Positions 1 through 9,431 are shown, counted from the first letter of the stretch. The stretch is 64,000 nt of DNA from Variovorax sp. (GCA_017744935.1 JAGIAI010000020.1:95852-159851), one strand, 5' to 3'. The notes: generated from the sequence alone by a model not told the origin. Numbers and translations: made by a program.

Positions 1-874
1 CGTGCTCTCGGGCGAGCGCGTTGTAGCGGCGGGCGGCCACCAGCGCGTCGGCGCGGCCCCAGCGTTGCTTGCGCACCGACTCGTAAGACGAAATGCGCGC
101 ACCCTTGGGCGCATCCGGCCCTTCGGTGCCGCTTTGGTCGTACTTGCCGGTCAGCAAGCCGAAGGCCAGCGGCGAATAGGCCAGGAGCGAAACGCCGAGG
201 CGGTGCATCGTCTCGTCGAGGCCGTTTTCGAGCGCGCGGCTGATGAGGCAATAGACGTTCTGCACCGTCGCGACGCGCGGCAGCCCGTGTTGTTCTGCGA
301 GGCGGACGAATTCATGGACGCCATACGGGGTCTCGTTCGACAGGCCGATCGCCCGCACCTTTCCGGCCTTGACCAGCTTGCCGAGCGCCTCGAGTTGCTC
401 GTGAATCGACGTCGCGGATCTTTCCTTCGTCGGGTCGTAGTAGATCGAGCCGAAGGCCGGCACATGGCGTTCGGGCCAGTGGATCTGATAGAGGTCGATG
501 ACATCGGTCTTGAGCCGCTTGAGGCTGGCCTCGCACGAGGCAGCAATGTCCGCCGCCGTCATGCCGGAGCCTTCGCGCACCCACGGCATCCCGCGCGAGG
601 GTCCGGCCACCTTCGTCGCCAGCACGATCTTCTGGCGCAGGCCGGGGTTCCTGGCGAACCAGTTGCCGATGATGGTCTCGGTCGCACCGAAGGTTTCCTT
701 GCGGGCGGGCACGGCATACATCTCGGCCGTGTCGATGAAATCGACGCCGCGCTCGAGCGCGCGGTCCAGGATGGCATGGGCGGTGGGTTCGTTGACCTGT
801 TCACCGAAGGTCATGGTGCCGAGACAGATCGGCGTGACATGGAGGTCGCTCTGACCGAGCTGGATTTTTTGCAT
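1..874 (-). CDS. Aldo/keto reductase, Tas/YgdS-like (partial, 3' end outside window)
   Basis: NADPH-dependent oxidoreductase of the aldo/keto reductase superfamily, expected to be cytosolic. 291 codons are visible and the frame runs off the left edge; the family is about 350 residues, so the C-terminus is missing. The protein opens with a short strand and then CLGTMTFGEQ, as in E. coli Tas. The catalytic tetrad can be read: Asp and Tyr in DTAEMYAVP, Lys in LATKVAGPS, His in YQIHWPER. The start is the ATG at 874-872, which places the family N-terminus correctly. The substrate cannot be predicted from sequence. Confidence 0.85.
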   Translation of the reverse strand, partial: MQKIQLGQSDLHVTPICLGTMTFGEQVNEPTAHAILDRALERGVDFIDTAEMYAVPARKETFGATETIIGNWFARNPGLRQKIVLATKVAGPSRGMPWVREGSGMTAADIAASCEASLKRLKTDVIDLYQIHWPERHVPAFGSIYYDPTKERSATSIHEQLEALGKLVKAGKVRAIGLSNETPYGVHEFVRLAEQHGLPRVATVQNVYCLISRALENGLDETMHRLGVSLLAYSPLAFGLLTGKYDQSGTEGPDAPKGARISSYESVRKQRWGRADALVAARRYNALAREH

Positions 875-1044
875 GGGCGAAATGCTAACGCTTGCCGCGC
901 TTCGTCTTCGCGCACCATGCCCGCAGCAAGGATGACTTGAAGGATGCCCTCGTGCTTGTAGAGATCGCCTGTCCGTCGAGCGGCGATGGAAAAGATTTGA
1001 GATGAAAGGCTGAGCGCCCGCCTGCGCGCTCCGCCTGCCAGGCA

Positions 1045-1590
1045 TTACTGGTAGACGAGCGTGTACAACACACGCGATCTGGCTGGACCGGGACCGGCGG
1101 GTCCAGTCGCCACGTATTCCGCGATGTATTTCAGCTCCGCAGACCCGTCGACAATGGAAACCGACTTGGAATTCTGTTCAGCGTCGGCGACACCAAGGTG
1201 GATGATGGTGAATGCGGGGTCCTGGTTCGCCAGGCCGATCTGGACATTGGTAGCGCCGCCAGCGTCCAGCTTCAAATTGCCGGTTCCCATGTCAGTCGAG
1301 AATCCAGGTTCAAAGAGCACGTGGACATTGCTCGCGCCAGGCGTGCACTCTGTCAGTTCGATCCGGATTGGAGTGGCGCCTGCGCGCTGACCCGCACTTT
1401 TCAGAGCCGAGGTCGACACGGTCGGCAGCGTCACCAGAAAGCTGCTGGCACCGGTGCCATTGCCGTTGATGGTGCAGGTCTGCCCGGTCACGCTGCCGTT
1501 GATGGTGATCATGCCGTCCGCTGCAAAGGCGACGGGGGCGGTCATCGCCGTCGCAGCCAGGAACAAAGCAGAAAGAAGTTTTCGATTCAT
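1045..1590 (-). CDS. Fimbrial-type (type 1 pilin-like) protein
   Basis: A 181-residue secreted protein that looks like a chaperone-usher pilus subunit. A clear signal peptide (MNRKLLSALFLAATAMTAPVAFA) is followed by a strand with GSVTGQTCTINGNG, the usual first-cysteine region of pilin domains. A second Cys follows in ELTECTPG, at the spacing expected for the disulfide. The C-terminus ends in a hydrophobic strand with a penultimate aromatic residue (LYTLVYQ), like the donor-strand/chaperone-recognition strand. No chaperone or usher gene lies beside it, so it is either an orphan subunit served by a distant system or a secreted protein that reuses the fold. Downstream of the stop a short hairpin (1012-1031) could act as a terminator, without a T-tract. 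Confidence 0.7.
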   Translation of the reverse strand: MNRKLLSALFLAATAMTAPVAFAADGMITINGSVTGQTCTINGNGTGASSFLVTLPTVSTSALKSAGQRAGATPIRIELTECTPGASNVHVLFEPGFSTDMGTGNLKLDAGGATNVQIGLANQDPAFTIIHLGVADAEQNSKSVSIVDGSAELKYIAEYVATGPAGPGPARSRVLYTLVYQ

Positions 1591-1749
1591 TTCGGGTCTT
1601 TCACTACGTTAAAGAAAGCTATGAACTCGGCAAGACGATCCGGTGACTCACCCATTGCCGACATCGATTGAATTGGCGCCCGGAACGCACATCCATGAGA
1701 AAAGTCCGAAAAGACGCCGCACTCCGCCGATCCGTATCATTCGAGCCCG

Positions 1750-2667
1750 ATGTACCAAGCCCTCCGCGTTTCCCGCAGCGAATTCGTCCCGGTTCGCAAC
1801 CTGAGCTACCACGTGCGCCAGTGGGGCGAGCCTTCCACCGATCGACCGCCGCTGGTGCTGCTGCACGGCTGGATGGACGTCGCCGCGTCGTGGCAATTCG
1901 TGGTGGACGCCATGAAGGACGAGCGCTGGGTCATCGCGCCCGACTTTCGCGGGTTCGGGCTTACCGACGGCGGCAAGGTCGACAACTACTGGATGCCCGA
2001 TTACCTCGCCGATCTCGACTGGCTGCTCGACCACTACGCGGGCGACCGTCCGATCGACCTCGTCGGCCACAGCATGGGTGGCAATGTCTCGATGCAGTAT
2101 TCGGGCGTGCGGCCGCAGCGCATACGGCGGCTGGTCAACCTCGAAGGCTTCGGCATGCCGGCCCTCAAGCCCGAGCAGGCGCCCGAGCGCTACGGCAAGT
2201 GGATCGACGAGATCAAGCGCCTGCATCGCGGCGAAATGAATCTCGCGAGCTACCCGGCGGTCGATGGCGTCGCCCGCCGGCTCATGAAGACCAATCCGCG
2301 CCTTTCGCAGGACAAGGCGGACTGGCTCGCCGCGCACTGGTCGGTCGCCAAGCCGCACGGCGATAGCGGCGACCGCTGGGAAATCCTCGGCGATCCGGCG
2401 CACAAGATCATCAATGCCCACATCTTCCGGGTCGACGAAATGCTGGCGCTCTATGCCAGCATCACGGCGCCGGTGCTGGCGGTCGAGGCCTCCGATGACA
2501 GCCTTTCCCAGTGGTGGAAGGGCCGGTATTCGCTGGACGAATACCACGAGCGCCTGAAAAAAATCCCTGACGTGCGCATCGGCCGCGTCGAGGACGCCGG
2601 CCACATGTTGCATCACGACCAGCCCGCCCGCGTGGCCGAGCTGATCGAGGGTTTCTTCGCTGCTTGA
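1750..2667 (+). CDS. Alpha/beta hydrolase
   Basis: A 305-residue cytosolic alpha/beta-hydrolase-fold enzyme. The oxyanion-hole strand LVLLHGWMD is near residue 36, the nucleophile elbow GHSMGG near residue 113 carries the catalytic Ser, and the C-terminal EDAGHMLHHDQP supplies the catalytic His. A cap insert lies between. This resembles serine esterases and epoxide or haloalkane hydrolase relatives. Because the elbow residue is Ser rather than Asp, an esterase, lipase or thioesterase is more likely than a dehalogenase. It stands alone between the divergent fimbrial gene and prfB. The ATG at 1750 has only a weak ribosome site. Confidence 0.8.
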   Translation: MYQALRVSRSEFVPVRNLSYHVRQWGEPSTDRPPLVLLHGWMDVAASWQFVVDAMKDERWVIAPDFRGFGLTDGGKVDNYWMPDYLADLDWLLDHYAGDRPIDLVGHSMGGNVSMQYSGVRPQRIRRLVNLEGFGMPALKPEQAPERYGKWIDEIKRLHRGEMNLASYPAVDGVARRLMKTNPRLSQDKADWLAAHWSVAKPHGDSGDRWEILGDPAHKIINAHIFRVDEMLALYASITAPVLAVEASDDSLSQWWKGRYSLDEYHERLKKIPDVRIGRVEDAGHMLHHDQPARVAELIEGFFAA

Positions 2668-2759
2668 TGCCCCTCGCCGGGGTGCCGCCATGCTGGGGAC
2701 CCGGCCTTCCACGACATGAGAAAATGCGCGGTTTTCCCCGAATACCGTCAGGACACCCC

Positions 2760-3864
2760 ATGGATGCAGAGCAAATCAACCAAATCGGCGCAACCCTTGC
2801 GGACCTGAGCGCCCGCACGGTCGATTTACGGAGGTATCTTTGACTACGATGCCAAGGCCGAACGTCTGAGGACGGTCAACGCATCGCTCGAAGATCCGAA
2901 CGTCTGGAACGATCCGAAGAAGGCCCAGGAACTGGGCAAGGAAAAGAAGTCGCTCGATGACGTGGTCGTCACGATCGACCGGCTGACCAGCGGCCTTTCG
3001 GACAACACCGAGCTCTACGAGATGTCGAAGGAAGAAGGCGACGTCGACGGCCTGCAAGCCATCGCCGACGACGCCGCCAAGCTCGAAGGCGACATCAAGC
3101 AGCTCGAATTCCGCCGGATGTTCAGCAACCCGGCCGACCCGCTCAACGCCTTCGTCGACATCCAGGCCGGTGCCGGCGGCACCGAAGCCTGCGACTGGGC
3201 CAGCATGCTGCTGCGCCAGTATTTGAAGTACGCCGAGCGCAAGGGCTTCAAGACGCAGATCGAAGACGAAACCCCGGGCGATACCGCCGGCATCAAGAGC
3301 GCCACGATCAAGGTGGAAGGCGACTACGCCTTCGGCCTGCTGCGCACGGAAACCGGCGTGCACCGGCTGGTCCGCAAGTCGCCTTTCGACTCGTCGGGCG
3401 GACGTCACACCAGCTTCGCGAGCATCTTCGTCTACCCGGAAATCGACGACTCGATCGAGATCGAGATCAATCCGGCCGATGTGCGCACCGACACCTATCG
3501 CGCCAGCGGCGCGGGCGGCCAGCACATCAACAAGACCGACTCGGCGGTGCGCCTGACGCACATCCCGACCGGCATCGTGGTGCAGTGCCAGGACGGCCGC
3601 AGCCAGCACAGCAACCGTGACGTCGCCTGGAAGCGCCTGCGCTCGCGCCTGTACGACCACGAGATGCGCAAGCGCATGGAAGAGCAGCAGAAGCTCGAAG
3701 ACAGCAAGACCGACGTGGGCTGGGGCCACCAGATCCGCAGCTACGTGCTCGACAACAGTCGCATCAAGGACTTGCGTACCAACGTCGAGATCTCGGCGAC
3801 CCAGAAAGTGCTCGACGGCGACCTCGATCCGTTCATCGAAGCCTCGCTGAAGCAAGGCGTCTGA
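2760..3864 (+). CDS. prfB: Peptide chain release factor 2 (RF2), with programmed +1 frameshift
   Basis: Recognises UGA and UAA stop codons and triggers peptide release on the ribosome. The gene is split: an ATG at 2760 opens a 27-codon frame that ends at the in-frame UGA 2841-2843, and the rest is read in the +1 frame from GAC at 2842. The joined product is about 367 residues, matching E. coli RF2 (365). The codon-recognition region lies in the middle of the protein; the peptidyl-transferase GGQ motif is seen in [13 protein letters not shown] and is preceded by the usual RASG. The stop TGA overlaps the ATG of the following HAD gene by one base, so the two are probably co-transcribed. Confidence 0.97.
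2829..2844 (+). promoter_or_regulatory. RF2 autoregulatory +1 frameshift site
   Basis: The slippery codon CTT (2838-2840) is followed by TGA C, and an internal Shine-Dalgarno-like GGAGG (2830-2834) sits three bases upstream of it. This is the canonical prfB recoding signal: low RF2 makes the ribosome slip +1 and complete the protein. It is known from most bacterial prfB genes; the only change from E. coli is GGAGG in place of GGGGG. Confidence 0.97.
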
Positions 3865-4550
3865 TGAAAGGCCCGATGCACAAGGTAGAAGCGCTCATCT
3901 TCGACATGGACGGCACCATGATCGACTCCATGCCATGGCATGCCAAGGCGTGGGTGGAGTACGGGGTGCGCAAGGGCCTCGAGATCGACGTGCCGCACTT
4001 CATGCGCCGCACCACCGGCCGCACCGCATTCGAATGCGCGTGCGAGCTGATGGGCCGCGAAGTGACCGAGGCCGAAAGCGCCGAGATCACGCACGAGAAG
4101 GAATCGATCTACCGCGAACTCTTCGGCGCCCAGTTCCGCGAGGTGACCGGCTTCAGCGCCTTCGCGAAGTCCGCGGCGGCACGAGGACTGAAGATCGCAG
4201 TCGGCACCGCGGGCGACAGGCACAACATCGCCTTCACCCTCTCGAACCTGCGGCTTGATCCGCACCCGCACGCGATCGTCGGCGGCGACGAGGGCCTGCC
4301 GGGCAAACCCGAGCCGGCGATCTTCCTCGAAGCCGCCAGGCGCATCGGCGTTGCGCCGTCACGCTGCGTCGTCTTCGAAGACGCCCCCTTCGGCATCGAG
4401 GCCGCCCGCCGCGGCGGCATGAAGGCCGTCGCCGTGTGCACCACCCACAGTGCCGCAGAACTCGCAGGGCCGCATGTCATCGCGGCCGTGCGCGACTACA
4501 ACGAACTCGCCAACTCAAACTTCCTGGAGACATTCGATGCTGTTGCGTGA
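3864..4550 (+). CDS. HAD-superfamily hydrolase, beta-phosphoglucomutase-like
   Basis: A 228-residue phosphatase or phosphomutase of HAD subfamily IA. Motif I is IFDMDGTMIDSMP near the N-terminus (nucleophile Asp and acid/base Asp), motif II is AVGTAG, motif III is the Lys in GLPGKPEPAIF, and motif IV is FEDAPFGIEAA. An alpha-helical cap lies after motif I. The ATG overlaps the prfB stop by one base and the 3' end overlaps pepN by 14 bases, so this is the middle gene of a three-gene run. Substrate unknown; sugar phosphates are usual for the subfamily. Confidence 0.87.
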   Translation: MKGPMHKVEALIFDMDGTMIDSMPWHAKAWVEYGVRKGLEIDVPHFMRRTTGRTAFECACELMGREVTEAESAEITHEKESIYRELFGAQFREVTGFSAFAKSAAARGLKIAVGTAGDRHNIAFTLSNLRLDPHPHAIVGGDEGLPGKPEPAIFLEAARRIGVAPSRCVVFEDAPFGIEAARRGGMKAVAVCTTHSAAELAGPHVIAAVRDYNELANSNFLETFDAVA

Positions 4551-7227
4551 TGCCCAAGACCAGCCCGTCGCGATCCGTCGCGAGGACTACAGCGCGCCTG
4601 CCTACTGGATCGACACGGTCGACCTCACCTTCGACCTGGACCCCGCCAAGACGCGCGTGCTCAACCGCATGCGCCTGCGCCGCAATCCTCAAGTCGCGCC
4701 CGAACCCCTTCGCCTCGATGGCGATGAGCTGAATCTCGCGCGCGTACTGGTCGACGGCCAGGGCGCGTCCTTCCGCATGGAGGCCGACCAGCTCGTGATC
4801 GACAACCTGCCCGACACCTTCGAGCTGGAAATCTTCACCACCTGCTGCCCGAACAAGAACACCAAACTCATGGGCCTGTTCGTGAGCGAGGACACTTTCT
4901 TCACGCAGTGCGAAGCCGAAGGCTTCCGCCGCATCACTTACTTCCTCGACCGTCCGGACGTGATGGCGAGCTACACCGTCACGATCCGCGCATCGAAGGC
5001 CGCGTACCCGGTGCTGCTCTCCAACGGCAACCTCGTCGAGCAGGGCGAGTTGCCCGAGGGCCGCCACTTCGCGAAGTGGGTCGATCCCTTCCGCAAGCCG
5101 AGCTACCTGTTCGCGCTCGTCGCAGGCAAGCTGGTGGCGCGCGAGCAGCGCATCAAGGCGCGCAGCGGCAAGGAACACCTGCTGCAGGTCTACGTGCGAG
5201 CCGGCGATCTCGACAAGACCGAGCACGCGATGAATTCGCTGATCAACTCGGTGATGTGGGACGAGGCGCGCTTCGGCCTTTCGCTCGACCTCGATCGCTT
5301 CATGATCGTCGCCACCAGCGACTTCAACATGGGCGCGATGGAGAACAAGGGCCTGAACATCTTCAACACGAAGTACGTTCTCGCCAATCAGGCCACCGCG
5401 ACCGATGCCGACTACAGCAACATCGAAAGCGTCGTCGGCCACGAGTACTTCCACAACTGGAGCGGCGATCGCGTCACCTGCCGCGACTGGTTCCAGCTTT
5501 CGCTGAAGGAAGGCCTCACCGTCTTCCGCGACCAGGAATTCAGCCAGGACCTCTGCGCAGAAGCATCCGCACGCGCGGTCAAGCGCATCGAGGACGTCCG
5601 CGTGCTGCGCACCGCGCAGTTCCCGGAAGACGCCGGCCCGATGGCTCACCCGGTGCGGCCTGACAGCTACATCGAGATCAGCAACTTCTACACCGTCACC
5701 ATCTACGAGAAGGGTGCGGAAGTGGTGCGCATGATGCAGACGCTGGTCGGCCGCAAGGGCTTCGAGCGCGGCATCACGCTGTACTTCGAGCGGCACGACG
5801 GCCAGGCCGTCACCTGCGACGATTTCGCGCAGGCAATTGCCGACGCCAATCCCGATTCGGACCTCGCCCGCCTGCTGCCGCAATTCAAGCGCTGGTACAG
5901 CCAGGCCGGCACGCCGCGCCTCACGGCCCATGGCGTCTACGACTCGGCTGCCCGCACCTACACGCTGAGCTTCGTGCAAAGCTGCCCGCCCACCCCGGGC
6001 CAGCCGGTCAAGGAACCCTTCGTGATCCCCGTCAACATCGGCCTGCTCGGCACGGACGGCCGCGAACTGCCGGTGCAACTCGAAGGCGATGCCGAGGCCA
6101 CACACGGCACGCGCACGCTGGTGCTCACGCGCGCGGGGGAACAGCTCACGTTCATCAATGTCGATGCCGAGCCGGTGCCGTCGATCCTGCGTGGCTTCAG
6201 CGCGCCGGTGATCCTCGACTACGACTACAGCGACGCCCAGCTGCTCACGCTGCTCGCCAACGACACCGACCCCTTCAACCGCTGGGAAGCTGGACAGCGA
6301 CTGGCCCTCCGTGCCGCGCAGCGCGCCATCGCGACGCCGGTGGACGCCCACGAGCCGCCGCTGAACAACGCCTTCGTCGATGCAATGCGCAGCGTGCTGC
6401 GCCATCCGCATCTCGATGCCGCGTTCAAGGAACTGGTGCTGACGCTGCCGTCGGAAACCTACATCGCCGAGCAGCTCGAGGTGGTCGATCCGCAGCGCGT
6501 GCATGCAGTGCGCGAAGCCATGCGCGCCCAGCTCGCGGCCGCCCTCTTCGCCGACTGGGAACAAGCCTACGAGCAGAACCGCGACACGGGCGCCTATACG
6601 CCCGACCCGGTCTCCTCGGGACGCCGCGCGCTCGCCGGTATGGCCCTCGTGAATCTGTGCCTTGCCGCGCGCACCTCCGGCGATGCCGTCTGGCCCGGCA
6701 AGACGCTCCAGCGCTTCAAGGACGCGGGCAACATGACCGATCGCTTCAACGCGCTCAGCGCGCTGGTGTCGTCGGGGCACGCGCTCGCCGCGCAGGCGCT
6801 CGCGCGTTTCCACGAGATCTTCAGAAACGAGGCGCTGGTCATCGACAAGTGGTTCTCGCTGCAAGCCGGCGCGCCGGACCGCGGCGGCGACATCCTGCCG
6901 CTGGTCAAGCAGCTCATGAAGCACCCGGATTTCTCGATCAAGAACCCGAACCGCGCCCGCAGCGTGATCTTCAGCTACTGCAACGCCAATCCGGGCGCCC
7001 TGCACCGCACGGATGCGGCGGGCTATGTCTTCTGGAGCGATCGCGTGATCGAACTCGACGCGATCAACCCGCAGGTGGCCGCCCGTCTCGCGCGCGCGCT
7101 CGACCGCTGGAGCAAGCTCGCCGAGCCGTACCGCAGCGCCGCCCGCGAGGCAATTGCGCGCGTGGCCGCGCGACCCGACCTCTCCAAAGACACCCTCGAA
7201 GTGGTCACGCGCGCACTGGCGATCTGA
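4537..7227 (+). CDS. pepN: Aminopeptidase N (M1 family)
   Basis: A zinc exopeptidase that removes N-terminal residues from peptides in the cytosol. The product is 896 residues, close to the E. coli protein. The exopeptidase motif GAMEN occurs in FNMGAMENKGLN, and the zinc site is HEYFHNWSGDRVT followed by the third ligand Glu in LKEGLTVFRDQEFS. The catalytic Tyr region is in ISNFYTVTIYEKGAEV. The start is taken at the ATG at 4537 because CTGGAG lies 7 bases upstream and the protein then begins MLLRDAQ; an upstream in-frame start would add 29 residues coded by the overlapping HAD gene. Confidence 0.96.
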   Translation: MLLRDAQDQPVAIRREDYSAPAYWIDTVDLTFDLDPAKTRVLNRMRLRRNPQVAPEPLRLDGDELNLARVLVDGQGASFRMEADQLVIDNLPDTFELEIFTTCCPNKNTKLMGLFVSEDTFFTQCEAEGFRRITYFLDRPDVMASYTVTIRASKAAYPVLLSNGNLVEQGELPEGRHFAKWVDPFRKPSYLFALVAGKLVAREQRIKARSGKEHLLQVYVRAGDLDKTEHAMNSLINSVMWDEARFGLSLDLDRFMIVATSDFNMGAMENKGLNIFNTKYVLANQATATDADYSNIESVVGHEYFHNWSGDRVTCRDWFQLSLKEGLTVFRDQEFSQDLCAEASARAVKRIEDVRVLRTAQFPEDAGPMAHPVRPDSYIEISNFYTVTIYEKGAEVVRMMQTLVGRKGFERGITLYFERHDGQAVTCDDFAQAIADANPDSDLARLLPQFKRWYSQAGTPRLTAHGVYDSAARTYTLSFVQSCPPTPGQPVKEPFVIPVNIGLLGTDGRELPVQLEGDAEATHGTRTLVLTRAGEQLTFINVDAEPVPSILRGFSAPVILDYDYSDAQLLTLLANDTDPFNRWEAGQRLALRAAQRAIATPVDAHEPPLNNAFVDAMRSVLRHPHLDAAFKELVLTLPSETYIAEQLEVVDPQRVHAVREAMRAQLAAALFADWEQAYEQNRDTGAYTPDPVSSGRRALAGMALVNLCLAARTSGDAVWPGKTLQRFKDAGNMTDRFNALSALVSSGHALAAQALARFHEIFRNEALVIDKWFSLQAGAPDRGGDILPLVKQLMKHPDFSIKNPNRARSVIFSYCNANPGALHRTDAAGYVFWSDRVIELDAINPQVAARLARALDRWSKLAEPYRSAAREAIARVAARPDLSKDTLEVVTRALAI

Positions 7228-7245
7228 CCTCCCCAAAGGAAATTC

Positions 7246-8259
7246 ATGGCCCAGAAAATTTCACTCACCCGCTATCTCGTCGAACAGCAACGCGCCGACG
7301 GACTCATCCCCGGCCAGCTCCGGCTGCTGCTCGAAGTGGTCGCACGTGCCTGCAAGAGCATCAGCCAGGCAGTCAACAAGGGGGCGCTCGGCGGCGTGCT
7401 CGGCAGCGCCGAGAGCGAGAACGTGCAAGGCGAAATCCAGAAGAAGCTGGACATCATCGCCAACGAAGTGCTGATCGAGGCCAACGAATGGGGCGGTCAC
7501 CTCGCCGCGATGGCCAGCGAGGAAATGGACAGCATCCATCTGGTGCCCAACCGCTACCCGCAGGGCGAATACCTGCTGCTGTTCGATCCGCTCGATGGCT
7601 CGTCGAACATCGACGTCAACGTCAGCATCGGCACCATCTTCAGCGTGTTGCGCAAGCCCGAGAACGGCCACGGCCAGGGGGTGCAGGAATCCGACTTCCT
7701 GCAAGCCGGCAGCAAGCAGGTGGCCGCGGGCTATTGCATCTACGGCCCGCAGACCACGCTGGTGCTCACCGTCGGCAACGGTGTCGCGATGTTCACGCTC
7801 GACCGCGAACAAGGCTCCTTCATGCTGACGCAGGAAGACATCAAGATTCCGGCCGACACCAAGGAATTCGCGATCAACATGAGCAACATGCGGCACTGGG
7901 ATGCCCCGGTGAAGCGCTACATCGACGAATGCCTGGCCGGCAAGGAAGGTCCGCGCGGCAAGGACTTCAACATGCGCTGGATCGCCAGCATGGTGGCCGA
8001 CGTGCATCGCATCCTGATGCGCGGCGGCGTATTCATGTATCCATGGGACAAGCGCGAGCCCGAAAAGGCCGGCAAGCTGCGTCTGATGTATGAAGCCAAC
8101 CCCATGAGCTGGCTCGTCGAACAGGCCGGCGGCGCCGCCACCAACGGCCGCCAGCGCATCCTCGACATCGCGCCAACCAAGCTGCACGAACGCGTCGCTG
8201 TGGTTTTGGGGTCAAAAAATGAGGTCGAGCGGCTGACGGGCTATCACGACCCGCTATAA
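7246..8259 (+). CDS. fbp: Fructose-1,6-bisphosphatase class I
   Basis: Hydrolyses fructose 1,6-bisphosphate to fructose 6-phosphate, the committed step of gluconeogenesis. The 337-residue length is standard for class I. The metal-binding loop [14 protein letters not shown] is present, along with the substrate-binding [13 protein letters not shown] and a C-terminal [13 protein letters not shown]. The start ATG at 7246 has AAAGGAA 5 bases upstream and lies 18 bases after pepN, so they may be cotranscribed. The stop codon overlaps the -10 element of the tRNA promoter downstream. Confidence 0.96.
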   Translation: MAQKISLTRYLVEQQRADGLIPGQLRLLLEVVARACKSISQAVNKGALGGVLGSAESENVQGEIQKKLDIIANEVLIEANEWGGHLAAMASEEMDSIHLVPNRYPQGEYLLLFDPLDGSSNIDVNVSIGTIFSVLRKPENGHGQGVQESDFLQAGSKQVAAGYCIYGPQTTLVLTVGNGVAMFTLDREQGSFMLTQEDIKIPADTKEFAINMSNMRHWDAPVKRYIDECLAGKEGPRGKDFNMRWIASMVADVHRILMRGGVFMYPWDKREPEKAGKLRLMYEANPMSWLVEQAGGAATNGRQRILDIAPTKLHERVAVVLGSKNEVERLTGYHDPL

Positions 8260-8260
8260 T
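8233..8260 (+). promoter_or_regulatory. Predicted sigma-70 promoter for tRNA-Thr
   Basis: A perfect TATAAT (8255-8260) with CTGACG (8233-8238) 16 bases upstream. It lies inside the last codons of fbp and its -10 includes the fbp stop codon. The first transcribed base would fall a few bases before the tRNA 5' end at 8271. Confidence 0.6.
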
Positions 8261-8270
8261 CGCGGGCTTA

Positions 8271-8346
8271 GCCGGTGTAGCTCAGTCGGTAGAGCAGCTC
8301 ATTCGTAATGAGAAGGTCGGGTGTTCGAATCATCTCTCCGGCACCA
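8271..8346 (+). tRNA. tRNA-Thr (anticodon CGT)
   Basis: A 76-nt cloverleaf with encoded CCA. The D arm is GCTC/GAGC, the anticodon loop is TTCGTAA with CGT, and the T loop is TTCGAAT. The sequence aligns closely with E. coli tRNA-Thr(CGT). Two oddities: position 6-67 of the acceptor stem is a T-T mismatch, and the T stem has two G-T pairs (49-65 and 51-63). It reads the ACG threonine codon. Confidence 0.95.
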
Positions 8347-8352
8347 AAAATG

Positions 8353-8390
8353 AAAAGGTCCTGTTGTCGATGGCAACAGGACCTTTTTCT
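8353..8390 (+). terminator. Rho-independent terminator after tRNA-Thr
   Basis: A 14-bp perfect stem (8353-8366 with 8374-8387) and a 7-base loop, ending in a T-run (8384-8388). It is six bases beyond the tRNA CCA end. The A-run on the left arm makes it potentially bidirectional. Confidence 0.9.
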
Positions 8391-8505
8391 TTGACGTGAG
8401 AGCAGTCTGATGGGCCGCGTCAAGCGGGACCGATAAAGTCCGATTTCTTCGTCAATCAGGCGAAGATCACTCCAAATCAAGCTGTCACACACCGAGAAGA
8501 GAACG

Positions 8506-8532
8506 GCGAGATCACCCACAAGGTGATCTCGC
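8506..8532 (-). terminator. Probable terminator of the LysR gene
   Basis: A perfect 11-bp stem with a 5-base loop lies 14 bases past the stop of the LysR gene. On the minus strand it is followed by a pyrimidine-rich stretch rather than a pure T-tract, so termination strength is uncertain. Confidence 0.45.
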
Positions 8533-8546
8533 ACGCTCCACCGGCA

Positions 8547-9431
8547 TCAGTCGTGCATCAGCTCCTGCATCAATTCCCTCACGATCGACAAGCCCGGCGC
8601 CTCGGTGCGGCGGCGCAGCGTCACCAGCCCGAAACGGGCGACCCGATCGATCGGCGGCGTCATCTTCAGTTCGACCAGATCCGGCGCAGCGGCCCGAATG
8701 GCCAGTAGCACCGCATCGCTATGCCGCGCGACGTCGACGAGGCTCGCGACCTCCTCGCACTGCACGGTCACGCATCGCTCGGGGTGAGCTTCGGGGCCGT
8801 AGCTTTCGATCAAGCCGCGCGCGACCTCGTCGCTGAGCGGCGTCGAAGCGATCGGGTAGCGTCGCACCATCTCGAAGGTCACGCCCTTGCGCAGGCGCGC
8901 CAGCGGATGGCCGCGCCGGCACATGAAGACACCGCGCATCTCGCGAAGTTCGCTGACGAGCAGATCGTCCCCCGGCTTGAGCGACCGGGCGTCGACCACC
9001 AGCGCATCCAGCAGCCGATCGCGCAATTCCTGCGCGAGCATGTCCGTACCTCCGCGCGCGATGACCACCCGAACCTTCGGATGCCGTGTCGCCATGCGCA
9101 TGAGCAGCGGCGTCATCAGCATCGCGCCGGGGCCTGACCCCATGCCGATGCGCAACACCCCGCCTCGCCCTTCCCGCATCCGCCGACCGCTGTCTCGCAA
9201 TTCCCCGGCCTCGAACACCAGTTGCTTGGCGCGCTCCACCACCTCGCGACCGAAGGCGGTGAGCTCGATTCGCCGCCCGACCCGGTCGAACAGCGGCATC
9301 CCGAGCTCGTCCTCCAGGGCACGGATGCTCCGGCTTAGGGCCGGTTGTGTGATGTAGAGCGCCTGCGCGGACTTGCTGAACGACCCGCTTTCCGCCAGCG
9401 AAATCAGGTGCCTGAGCTGAACAAGCGTCAT
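8547..9431 (-). CDS. LysR-family transcriptional regulator
   Basis: A 294-residue DNA-binding regulator. The N-terminal winged helix-turn-helix reads SGSFSKSAQALYITQPALSRSIRALEDELG, typical of LysR proteins, and is followed by a periplasmic-binding-protein-like effector domain (about residues 90-294). It is divergent from the Bug binding protein and amidohydrolase genes with a 165-bp shared upstream region holding a perfect inverted repeat (9452-9488). By LysR convention it probably controls those genes in response to their substrate. The effector is unknown. Confidence 0.9.
   Translation of the reverse strand: MTLVQLRHLISLAESGSFSKSAQALYITQPALSRSIRALEDELGMPLFDRVGRRIELTAFGREVVERAKQLVFEAGELRDSGRRMREGRGGVLRIGMGSGPGAMLMTPLLMRMATRHPKVRVVIARGGTDMLAQELRDRLLDALVVDARSLKPGDDLLVSELREMRGVFMCRRGHPLARLRKGVTFEMVRRYPIASTPLSDEVARGLIESYGPEAHPERCVTVQCEEVASLVDVARHSDAVLLAIRAAAPDLVELKMTPPIDRVARFGLVTLRRRTEAPGLSIVRELMQELMHD

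Noticed and set aside
4477..7236. Very long open frame on the minus strand across pepN (about 919 codons).
   Set aside because: It is a shadow of pepN, which has clear catalytic motifs on the plus strand. High-GC DNA commonly leaves the opposite strand open. The minus-strand product is Arg/His/Gly-rich with no domain.
8268..8534. Minus-strand frame covering the tRNA-Thr.
   Set aside because: Its C-terminus is simply the antisense translation of the tRNA; a frequent annotation artefact.
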